Positions 39,285 through 46,293 of a stretch of DNA of 64,000 nucleotides are shown one piece after another. Where the stretch lies: the NCBI GenBank assembly GCA_001423545.1, contig LMOK01000003.1:806001-870000 (forward strand), read 5' to 3'. The notes under the pieces were generated by a model, which was not told the DNA's origin, made no database searches, and was given only the letters and a program-made list of their open reading frames with translations. A program made the translations under genes and the position numbers. The DNA comes from Orlajensenia sp001423545. GTDB lineage: Bacteria; Actinomycetota; Actinomycetes; Actinomycetales; Microbacteriaceae. Positions within the stretch are counted from its first letter, which is position 1; each line of letters opens with the position of its first letter.

Positions 39285-41357
39285 TCACCAGGCCGACCGT
39301 GCCGGCGGCACCACCACGGGCGGGCGGTCGTCGCAGGTGATCGTGTTGGGCAGCTCCCACGGCGCCAGCCACGGACCCGTCGTGCCGCCGCCGTCGTTGC
39401 CGCCCAGGTCGGTGAGGCTGAACTCCGAACCGGTCGGCCTGAAGTTGAACGCCCCGCAGTTGTTCACGCCCACGGCGCCCACGTTGCGGGCGTCGACGTT
39501 CTCGAACGTCGCCGACCCCATCGCACGTGCGCTCAGCACCGAGGTGCCCGTGCCGTCGACCCTAATGTCGGCGAAGTGCAGGTTCGTGACCGAGTGGAGG
39601 TCCTTCACCGGCCAGTCGGCCACGACCATGATCGCGTTGTAGGTGTTGTCGAGGAAGTGGTCGCCCACCACCTGGATGTCGGCGTCGATGTTCTTCTCGA
39701 GCGCGTAGACCCAGATGGCGCCGAGCCCGATGTTCCAGTTGAGCTCGTACGTGCCCGCGCGCACCGTGGTGTTGTCGGTGATCCACAGGTGACCCGTGAA
39801 CGCCTCGGCCCCGAATCGCGATCCGATCTGGATGGCGCTGCCCTCGCGGATCGGATCGGCGATCAGGTTGTTCGACACGGTGTTGTCGGTTCCGCCGTAG
39901 ATGGCGATGCCGTTGGCGAGAGTCGGCGTCTGCACGGTGTTGTGGTCGAAGGTGTTGCCGGCGTTACCCACCTTCTCCGACCACATCGCCAGACCGTCGT
40001 CGCCGGTGTTGCGCACGAAGTTGTTCGCGACGGTCGAGTTCGTGACGCCGGTGTGGAAGTTCAGTCCGTCGGCGATCTGGTCGACGATCACGTTGTTCGT
40101 GATCGACACGTTCGTCATCGGGCCGTCGAGCCAGATGCCCACCTTGGTGTGCTGGATGTACAGGCCGTCGATCGACGAATCGCTGAGCGCACCGCCGATG
40201 CCGTTCACCTGGTCGGTGTCGATGCGCTCGCGCACGTCGCCCTGGATGGCGAAGCCCGACAGGTGCACGTTGCGGCTGCCTCCGACAGAGGCGTCCTTTC
40301 CGTAGAAGCCGACGCCGGTGTGCACCGATCCGTCGGGCGTCGGCGTCGACAACGCGACCTCCTTCCCGCGGATCGTCGTGTACCAGTTGCCGGCACCCTC
40401 GATGGTGACGGCGTCGACGATGATGTGACGGTTCACCTGGTAGACCCCGGGCGGCACGTAGACCTTCAGCCGGTGCTTCTTCGCGAACGCGATGGCCTTG
40501 TCGAATGCCGCCGCCGAGTCCTTCGTGCCGAGCGGATCCGCACCGAACAGCAGCACGTTCGCCGCCACGAGTCGCACGTGCGGAAGTCCGACCTTCTCGC
40601 TGTCGAGCAGGTCGATCACGGTGACGGATGCCGCACTCCCGACAGGCGCCGTGAGCCGCACGACGGCACCCGCCTTCCAGGTCTTGCCGAGGAGCAGCCG
40701 CTGCTCGTCGAAGAAGTGCATGGGACGGAAGGGCGTGGAGATCGTCGGCGTCGGCGTCGTCGCCGACGGAACGCAGGCGCACTCGGTGATCCACCAGTCG
40801 GGATGCAGCAGACCCGCCTGCGGGTCGTTCGTGAACGGGTACTGGTTGTACAGCCAGGAGTACTGCGAGGTGAGCGTCATGGTGCGCTTCGAGCCGCCGT
40901 TCACCGTGACGGCCAGCGGTGCCGTGATGCCCCCGCCGGTGGCCGAGTCGGGGAGGCTGAAACGCACGGTGATGGCGTTCGCGGCCTTCGGCAGGGTGAA
41001 CTCCACGTACTGGCCGGGCGTCAAGGACACCGCGCTGCGCCCCGAGGCCTCGGCGGCCAGCGTGTAGGCGGTGCGGTCGGCCGCCACGAGCGACCCCGAG
41101 GTGGTGGCGTTCTCCGCCTCCTGCTCGCTGAAGGCGACGGCGGCGCCCCGGCCGGCGACCAGAGACGGATCGAGCGCCGCACGGGTGACGACGGGCGGCG
41201 GGGCGGATGCCGCTCCGCCGACAGCCGCCGTCGCCGACCCTGCTCCGGCCACCGTCAGTGCCGCCGTCGTCATGAGCGCGACGACCATCGAGACCGCCAC
41301 CCGACCCGACGGCCGTCCTGCGGCCGTGCTCGCTGAGCTGGATCCGTTCCGTGTCAT
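39285..41357 (-). CDS. Secreted GH87-like alpha-1,3-glucanase (mycodextranase-like)
   Basis: 690 residues. A Sec signal (about 17-45, ending GSATAA) is followed by a carbohydrate-binding-type beta sandwich: FSEQEAENATTSGSLVAADR, GRSAVSLTPGQYVEFTLPKA. The rest is a right-handed beta-helix with LFGADPLGTKDSAAAFDKAI, VYVPPGVYQVNRHIIVD, GAGNWYTTIRGKEV and repeated short strands (NVSITNNVIVDQIADGLNFH, VANNFVRNTGDDGLAMW). Gene order of domains and these motifs resemble GH87 mycodextranases acting on alpha-1,3-glucan, a fungal wall and dental plaque polymer. The DDGLAMW region may carry catalytic acids. Upstream (41454-41467) is CACAA-N4-TTGTG, a possible operator. Substrate is inferred only. Confidence 0.85.
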   Translation of the reverse strand: MTRNGSSSASTAAGRPSGRVAVSMVVALMTTAALTVAGAGSATAAVGGAASAPPPVVTRAALDPSLVAGRGAAVAFSEQEAENATTSGSLVAADRTAYTLAAEASGRSAVSLTPGQYVEFTLPKAANAITVRFSLPDSATGGGITAPLAVTVNGGSKRTMTLTSQYSWLYNQYPFTNDPQAGLLHPDWWITECACVPSATTPTPTISTPFRPMHFFDEQRLLLGKTWKAGAVVRLTAPVGSAASVTVIDLLDSEKVGLPHVRLVAANVLLFGADPLGTKDSAAAFDKAIAFAKKHRLKVYVPPGVYQVNRHIIVDAVTIEGAGNWYTTIRGKEVALSTPTPDGSVHTGVGFYGKDASVGGSRNVHLSGFAIQGDVRERIDTDQVNGIGGALSDSSIDGLYIQHTKVGIWLDGPMTNVSITNNVIVDQIADGLNFHTGVTNSTVANNFVRNTGDDGLAMWSEKVGNAGNTFDHNTVQTPTLANGIAIYGGTDNTVSNNLIADPIREGSAIQIGSRFGAEAFTGHLWITDNTTVRAGTYELNWNIGLGAIWVYALEKNIDADIQVVGDHFLDNTYNAIMVVADWPVKDLHSVTNLHFADIRVDGTGTSVLSARAMGSATFENVDARNVGAVGVNNCGAFNFRPTGSEFSLTDLGGNDGGGTTGPWLAPWELPNTITCDDRPPVVVPPARSAW

Positions 41358-41650
41358 CGTCGACTCGTCTCTAGAAGTGGTGCGCTGCGGTGGGCACCGG
41401 CGTGCTGGTGGCACGCGGTCATGAGGCCGACCCTACGAGTGCGGCATCCGACACACAAGAGTTTGTGAGGAAATGTCATCTGTTTGGCGAGTTCTTGCGT
41501 GATCGCACGTATGTGCTTGCAGCGAGCGCCGCAAGCCGTCGCGCAAGAGCCCACAACGGCATTGCCCTGCGACGCGGGAAGGCGGATAGTGGAGGCCACC
41601 GGCACGGCCGGTCTCGCGTCGGCCGCCGATCCCCTCCCCGGGAGGCCAGA

Positions 41651-42394
41651 ATGCGCGTCAGCACAGTGCGTGCCCTCGCCGTCGCGGCGTTGACCATCGC
41701 CGTCGTCGCCGGATGCACCCCGACCGGCCAGGAGGCCGATCCCCCGTCGGCCACGATCACCACCGACGAACCGACCACGGCCACGACGGGCCCGCCTCCC
41801 GACAACGGAGGCGGGGCCATCGCCATCGAGCTGCCGCAGCTGCCGATCGGCGGTGGCTCGGCGCAGGATCCGGCCGACCCTGCCCGGCAGTGCATCGACG
41901 TCAGGTGGATCGCACAGAATGCAGACGGCATACCCGAGGGCATCGCCATCACCGTGACCGGCGCCTCCTTCGCCCCGCCGATCTTCGACGTCGTCGACGG
42001 ATGCGCCGGCGGCGCGCCGCCGTGCCTCGGCTACACGTTCGACGCGACAGCCCAGAACTGCGTGCTTGCCGTCGTCGGCAACGGAGCGGTCTTCGATCCC
42101 CAAGCACCCGCCCGCCCCACGGTGAGCCTTGCCGGATCAGCCGAGTGCGACGACCCCGAATCCGAGGTGTGCTCCGCCTTCGTCGCAGGCGTTCAGGCTG
42201 ATCCGAACGTCGCGATCGCGCTCGAGTTCCCGCCCGAGGGCGGCACTCCCGACGGCGACACCACGCCCGGCGACACCACGACCGACGACGAGACGCCCGC
42301 AGGTGACAGCCCCCAGGACGACGACGGGACCGATGACGGGAACCCGACCGACGTCGAGACCCCGTCCGACGACGACACCGGCACGGGCGACTGA
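41651..42394 (+). CDS. Putative lipoprotein, Asp/Thr/Pro-rich tail
   Basis: 247 residues. A lipoprotein signal is clear: hydrophobic ALAVAALTIAVVAGC with the lipobox VAGC (Cys about 22). A proline/threonine stretch follows, then a globular part with three more cysteines in GCAGGAPPCLGYTFDATAQNC and one pair farther on (ECDD, EVC), likely disulfides. The last 60 residues are a disordered Asp/Thr/Gly/Pro tail. I recognise no family. GGAGG lies before ATG 41651. The stop overlaps the start of the next gene by four bases (ATGA), so the two proteins likely work together at the membrane. Confidence 0.8.
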   Translation: MRVSTVRALAVAALTIAVVAGCTPTGQEADPPSATITTDEPTTATTGPPPDNGGGAIAIELPQLPIGGGSAQDPADPARQCIDVRWIAQNADGIPEGIAITVTGASFAPPIFDVVDGCAGGAPPCLGYTFDATAQNCVLAVVGNGAVFDPQAPARPTVSLAGSAECDDPESEVCSAFVAGVQADPNVAIALEFPPEGGTPDGDTTPGDTTTDDETPAGDSPQDDDGTDDGNPTDVETPSDDDTGTGD

Positions 42395-43302
42395 TGGCGG
42401 CACAGTCGACCCCACCCGACGAGACACGATCCGACGCAGCACCTGACGCAGCACCCGACCAACCTGAGGGCGCCCGCTTCGAGCGCTGGATCGGATTCCT
42501 CGGCAACGTCATCGCTCCGGCCACCCTCATCGGAGCCCTGCTGTTCTACTTCGGCTACGTCTCCTCGCGAGCGCAGTACGACTACTTCGGCGTCGACGTC
42601 GACGTCATCGGGCTGGGCACCCAGGACTACGTGATGCGCAGCCCCCAGCCCCTCCTCGTTCCCCTCCTTGCGTTCGTGCTGCTCGGCGCCGGCCTCGTCG
42701 CCATGCACGCAGCCGTCATGCGCCGCAGCGATCGCCCCGGATTCGGGCGACGGATGCGGCGAGTCGCCGTGGGCGGCCTGGTCGTGCTCGCCGTCGGGGT
42801 GATCCTGCTGCTGCTCTACCCGCTCGCCGGCGGCTGGCCCTACTACCCGCTCGTGACGCCTCTCGTGATCGCCGTGGGCGCTGGCAGCGCCGCCTACGCA
42901 CTCGCGGCGGTGCGCCCGCGCCCACGACTGGCGCTCATCGTCCTGCTCTGGCTCGCCGTCGCCGCTGCGCTGTTCTGGGCCACGGCCACCATCGCCCAGT
43001 GGTCGGGCCGTGGAATCGCCCAGGCACAGGCGCGGGACCTCGGACGCCTGCCGAGCGTCATCATCGACACGCAGCAGCGGCTCTTCCTGCCGACAGAGGC
43101 CGGCGTCGACGAACTCGAGCTGCCCGATTCCGCCGAGGAGAAGTTCCGCTACCGCTACTGGGGGCTTCGGCTTCTCATCGTCGGCGACGACAGGATGTTC
43201 CTCGTGCCCGACGAGTGGAGCAATCGCGACACCACGCTGGTGGTCCCGCTCGACGGATCGGCGAGGGTGCAGTTCCAGTTCCGCAACGACGCCCCCCGGT
43301 GA
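42394..43302 (+). CDS. Polytopic membrane protein of unknown function
   Basis: 302 residues. Four membrane segments between about 38 and 200 (VIAPATLIGALLFYFGYVSS, LLVPLLAFVLLGAGLVAMHA, VGGLVVLAVGVILLLLYPLA, and ALIVLLWLAVAAALFWA preceded by a further hydrophobic stretch), then an 85-residue soluble C-terminus with SVIIDTQQRLFLPTEAGVDE and YWGLRLLIVGDDRMFLVPDE. The FGYVSSRAQYDYFGVDV loop after the first helix occurs in other actinobacterial membrane proteins of unknown role. It is coupled to the lipoprotein gene by the ATGA overlap. Confidence 0.8.
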   Translation: MAAQSTPPDETRSDAAPDAAPDQPEGARFERWIGFLGNVIAPATLIGALLFYFGYVSSRAQYDYFGVDVDVIGLGTQDYVMRSPQPLLVPLLAFVLLGAGLVAMHAAVMRRSDRPGFGRRMRRVAVGGLVVLAVGVILLLLYPLAGGWPYYPLVTPLVIAVGAGSAAYALAAVRPRPRLALIVLLWLAVAAALFWATATIAQWSGRGIAQAQARDLGRLPSVIIDTQQRLFLPTEAGVDELELPDSAEEKFRYRYWGLRLLIVGDDRMFLVPDEWSNRDTTLVVPLDGSARVQFQFRNDAPR

Positions 43303-43320
43303 TGCGCGCGCAGACCGGAG

Positions 43321-43326
43321 TAGCGT
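43321..43326 (+). promoter_or_regulatory. -10 box of leaderless 54-aa gene
   Basis: TAGCGT, seven bases before ATG 43334. Confidence 0.55.
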
Positions 43327-43333
43327 GGCGCCC

Positions 43334-43498
43334 ATGACCGACACCAACATCCCCGACAACACCAGCCCCGACGACCGCGACTTCGCCGACGACCCCGAGG
43401 TGCAGGCGAAGCTGCGCAAGGAGAACGACAAGGACCTCGGCGTCGACCCGTTCTTCGAGGGTGCGAACATCACCGAGAGCGACGGGCCGGTCCTCTAG
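43334..43498 (+). CDS. Small acidic hypothetical protein (54 aa)
   Basis: 54 residues, acidic, hydrophilic, with no membrane segment. It reads as an Asp-rich N-terminus (SPDDRDFADDPEVQAKLRKE) and a tail NDKDLGVDPFFEGANITESD. A longer open frame covers this region, but the ATG at 43334 with TAGCGT seven bases upstream makes a short leaderless gene the better reading. Codon usage is typical of the window. Function unknown. A perfect hairpin follows its stop. Confidence 0.65.
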   Translation: MTDTNIPDNTSPDDRDFADDPEVQAKLRKENDKDLGVDPFFEGANITESDGPVL

Positions 43499-43501
43499 CC
43501 C

Positions 43502-43529
43502 GGCGCCCGGCTCGCGCCTGCCGGGCGCC
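43502..43529. terminator. Ten-bp GC hairpin after the 54-aa gene
   Basis: GGCGCCCGGC (43502-43511) and GCCGGGCGCC (43520-43529) pair perfectly around an 8-base loop, three bases after the stop codon; no U-tract. Confidence 0.7.
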
Positions 43530-43562
43530 TGCGAGTCGGCTCACGCCAATTCCCGGGGGTTC

Positions 43563-43604
43563 CGCGCCACCTGAAGTGGCGCACACCCCCACGAAATGGC
43601 GCGC
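43563..43604. repeat. Dispersed intergenic repeat, family 2 (copy B)
   Basis: Matches the 17123-17164 segment. GCGCCAC-N5-GTGGCGC inside it is a perfect seven-base hairpin; CCCACGAAATGGCGC follows in both copies. Confidence 0.65.
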
Positions 43605-43707
43605 GGCACCGCAAGCGGCATCCGCTGGGCCGGCATCCGCTCGGCCGGCATTCGTTCGCCCCGCTACTCTCGATGTGGCCGATCGGCGGCCGCGATCGGG
43701 AGGCAGC

Positions 43708-44580
43708 ATGGCCGAGCACGTCTTCATCTCAGGACCGGCATCCTGGAACCGCCTGGTCTACCTCGACCACCTGCCGGAGCCCGTTCCGCACATGCAGTTC
43801 GCCACCGAGGAGTACGAGACCCTGGGCGGCACCTCGGCCGGCAAGGCGCTCGGGCTGGTCGGGCTCGGCCGCGACGTGGTGCTGCACACCCTCCTCGGCA
43901 CCGACCCCGACGGCGTGCGGGTGCGTCGCGTGCTCACCGAGGGCGGCATCCGCCTGCTCGCCCCCGAGTCCGACGCCACCGAGCGCCACGTCAACCTCAT
44001 GACCCGCTCCGGCGAGCGCGTCTCGCTCTACCTGTCGTCGCCCACCTCCCCCGGCGCGACAGCCGACGACGAGCTGACGACGGCGATGACGGATGCGGCA
44101 GCCCTCGTGCTCGACCTCTCGGTGCGCAGCCGCGACCTGCTGCCGGCGGCCAGGGCCACCGGCGTTCCGATCTGGACCGACCTGCACGACTACGACGGCG
44201 AGAGCGAGTTCCACCGCCCGTTCCTCGAGGCCGCCGACGCCGTCTTCCTCAATGCCGATCGCCTTCCAGGCGACCCGTGGGACTTCCTCGAGGCGACCGT
44301 CGCCGCGGGGGCGAGCCTCGCGGTGTGCACGCTGGGAGCGCGAGGCGCGATCGCGGTGTCGGCATCCGGCCGAGGGATGCAGCGCCACGAGGTCGCCGCC
44401 GTTCCCGTGGTCGTGCGCGACACGAACGGAGCGGGCGACGCCTTCATGTCGGCCGTGCTCGACGCCAGCCTGGCCGGTGCCGACGTCGATTCCGCCCTCC
44501 GCGCCGGGGCAGCGCACGCCGCCACGGTGCTCACGACCAAGCACCTGCATCCGTCGCTCGACGGCCTGCTCGGAGTCTGA
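43708..44580 (+). CDS. PfkB-family carbohydrate/nucleoside kinase
   Basis: 290 residues. Seen: the N-terminal GPASWNRLVYLDHLPEP, the GGTSAGKALGLVGLGRDV glycine-rich substrate segment, and the C-terminal PfkB signature VVRDTNGAGDAFMSAVLDA with the GAGD anion hole and catalytic Asp. The family phosphorylates sugars or nucleosides; the substrate is unknown. GGGAGG precedes ATG 43708. It overlaps no gene but is followed after five bases by a SRPBCC gene, so the two are probably one transcript. Confidence 0.93.
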   Translation: MAEHVFISGPASWNRLVYLDHLPEPVPHMQFATEEYETLGGTSAGKALGLVGLGRDVVLHTLLGTDPDGVRVRRVLTEGGIRLLAPESDATERHVNLMTRSGERVSLYLSSPTSPGATADDELTTAMTDAAALVLDLSVRSRDLLPAARATGVPIWTDLHDYDGESEFHRPFLEAADAVFLNADRLPGDPWDFLEATVAAGASLAVCTLGARGAIAVSASGRGMQRHEVAAVPVVVRDTNGAGDAFMSAVLDASLAGADVDSALRAGAAHAATVLTTKHLHPSLDGLLGV

Positions 44581-44585
44581 CCCCG

Positions 44586-45110
44586 GTGCCCAGCCGCATC
44601 CTCACCCACTCGTTCTCCGTCGCCGCGCCGCCGGCCGCCGTGGTCGCGCACCTCGCCGATCCGCACAGCTACCTCGGCCTGTCTCCCCTCATCGTCGCCG
44701 TGCGCGAGGTGCACGCGGTCGACGGGCGGCCCGGCGTCACGGGCTACACGGCGGTCGAGCGCTTCTCTGCCCTCGGTCTGCACTACGACAACCTCATCGC
44801 CGTGACCCTCGCCGCCGACGAGTCCGACGTACGGCGTCGGGTCGTGGGTGGCAACGTCGTGAGCCCCGGCGGTGTGCGGCTGAGCTATCGCTACACGATC
44901 GAGCCGGTCGGACCGAGCACCAGCGCATCGGGCAGCGGGGCATCGAGTGCGGGGGTGACGGGCGAGGCGACGACGGATGCCGCGGCACGCGTCACCGACA
45001 CCATCACCGTGCACGCTCCCTTCGGCCTGCTGCGCTTCGCCTCCGGCCAGGCGCGCTCGGTGCAGCTCAGCCGCGCGCTGATCCTGGAGCAGCGTCTCGC
45101 GACGACCTGA
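44586..45110 (+). CDS. SRPBCC/polyketide-cyclase-like protein
   Basis: 174 residues with the START-like helix-grip layout: HSFSVAAPPAAVVAHLADPHSYLGLSPLI at the N-terminus, alternating strands such as GVTGYTAVERFSALG and DNLIAVTLAADES, and a long C-terminal helix (FGLLRFASGQARSVQLSRAL). Such folds bind hydrophobic ligands. A Ser/Gly-rich insertion (about 116-132) is unusual. The start GTG 44586 lies five bases after the kinase stop. The stop codon falls in a CTGACGAG tandem repeat. Confidence 0.8.
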   Translation: MPSRILTHSFSVAAPPAAVVAHLADPHSYLGLSPLIVAVREVHAVDGRPGVTGYTAVERFSALGLHYDNLIAVTLAADESDVRRRVVGGNVVSPGGVRLSYRYTIEPVGPSTSASGSGASSAGVTGEATTDAAARVTDTITVHAPFGLLRFASGQARSVQLSRALILEQRLATT

Positions 45111-45130
45111 CGAGCTGACGAGCTGACGAG
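45107..45130. repeat. CTGACGAG x3 tandem repeat over the SRPBCC stop codon
   Basis: Three exact 8-bp units (45107-45114, 45115-45122, 45123-45130). The first includes the stop codon TGA of the upstream gene, so slippage would not alter the protein. Confidence 0.85.
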
Positions 45131-45153
45131 CGGCACGAGGTGCCGCGGGCGGC

Positions 45154-45570
45154 TCAGCCCTGCCGGGTGCGCCGATGCAACAGAGAGTCGACCTCGCTGT
45201 AGAAGCTGCCGACCTCGGGCACGTCGCCGCAGCCGATCCACACCATGAAGTGAGTGTGATCGAGCTCCTCGAGGTCGAGCCACTCGGCGATCCAGCCGCG
45301 CAGCGACGCGAGCACCATCTTGCCCCGCGGCGGCAGGCCGGATGCCGCCCGCAGCGACGCGTCGCGGGCCAGCCAGTTCACGGCCACGCCGGGCGGCACG
45401 ACGAGGTGTTCGATCTGGATGGCCGCGCTGATCTCGACGAAGATCTGCCCGTAGGCATCATCCGGGATGCGCGCGATCAGGCCGCGGATCGCCGGCAGAT
45501 CCCGGGTGTCACCCGCGATCATCACATGCACGGGGTAGTCGGTGGAGTGGGTGTGGAGGTGACCGGACAC
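45154..45570 (-). CDS. Stand-alone siderophore-interacting protein C-terminal (SIP) domain
   Basis: 138 residues, equivalent to the C-terminal NAD(P)H-binding half of siderophore-interacting ferric reductases: HSTDYPVHVMIAGDTRDLPA, FVEISAAIQIEHL, WLARDASL and the C-terminal HTHFMVWIGCGDVPEV. The flavin-binding half seen in full-length SIPs is missing, which is common for a small actinobacterial subgroup. GTG 45570 is chosen; TAAGCT (45578-45583) lies seven bases upstream, and an IdeR/DtxR iron box covers that region, so expression should be iron-repressed. The upstream open frame lies within the operator. Confidence 0.85.
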   Translation of the reverse strand: MSGHLHTHSTDYPVHVMIAGDTRDLPAIRGLIARIPDDAYGQIFVEISAAIQIEHLVVPPGVAVNWLARDASLRAASGLPPRGKMVLASLRGWIAEWLDLEELDHTHFMVWIGCGDVPEVGSFYSEVDSLLHRRTRQG

Positions 45571-45575
45571 GCGAG

Positions 45576-45594
45576 TTAGCTTAGCCTTACCTAA
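45576..45594. promoter_or_regulatory. IdeR/DtxR iron box
   Basis: TTAGCTTAGCCTTACCTAA matches the consensus 19-bp DtxR/IdeR box at 17 of 19 positions. It overlaps the -10 box of the SIP gene (45578-45583) and lies 87 bases before the divergent FMN reductase gene, so it may serve both. Confidence 0.8.
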
Positions 45595-45681
45595 GCTGGC
45601 TGTCGAGAGTCGGATGGTGGGCAGCGCGCCGGTGTTCCGCCGCGCGGGCATAGTGTCGAGGCATCCGTTCGAGGGGGATCC

Positions 45682-46239
45682 ATGACCAGAGTGATGATCA
45701 TCGTCGGCAGCGTGCGCCCGGGTCGTGTGGGGTTGCCGATCGCCGAATGGGTGCGTGATCGGGCGATCGAGCACGGCGGGTTCGACGTCGACCTCGTCGA
45801 CCTGCTCGAGCTCGGCCTGCCCTTCATGGACGAGCCGAACCACCCGCGCCTGCGGCAGTACACGAAGCCGCACACGATCGCCTGGAGCGAGCGGGTGGAC
45901 GCAGCGGATGCCTTCCTCTTCGTCACGCCGGAGTACAACTACAGCTTCTCCCCCGCGCTCAAGAACGCGATCGACTTCCTCAACCAGGAGTGGTGGCGGA
46001 AGCCGGTCGGTTTCGTGAGCTACGGCGGGGTCTCCTCAGGCACCCGTGGTGTAGTCGCCCTGCTTCCGGTGCTGGCCAGCCTCGGCATGATCCGTGTCGG
46101 CGCGAACGTCGAGCTGACCTTCGGCGGCACGCAGGTCGTCGACGGCGTCTTCATCGCGCAGGAGAAGGAGTCGGCGATCATCCGCAAGGAGCTCGATGAG
46201 CTGCAGACGCTGGCCGAGGGCCTGGCGCCGCTGCGCTGA
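45682..46239 (+). CDS. NADPH-dependent FMN reductase family protein
   Basis: 185 residues, flavodoxin-like. Seen: the FMN-phosphate loop VGSVRPGRVG and the second flavin loop FVTPEYNYSFSPALKNAID. It is a quinone/FMN reductase type enzyme with NAD(P)H as donor. It is divergent from the SIP gene across the iron box; reduction of ferric complexes or quinones under iron limitation is a reasonable inference, not proof. GGGGG lies before ATG 45682. Convergent with the molybdoenzyme gene. Confidence 0.92.
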   Translation: MTRVMIIVGSVRPGRVGLPIAEWVRDRAIEHGGFDVDLVDLLELGLPFMDEPNHPRLRQYTKPHTIAWSERVDAADAFLFVTPEYNYSFSPALKNAIDFLNQEWWRKPVGFVSYGGVSSGTRGVVALLPVLASLGMIRVGANVELTFGGTQVVDGVFIAQEKESAIIRKELDELQTLAEGLAPLR

Positions 46240-46293
46240 GATCCGCTTCGTCATCGTCGTCGCCTCCTCGCGGCATCAATCTCGGAGTTCGAC

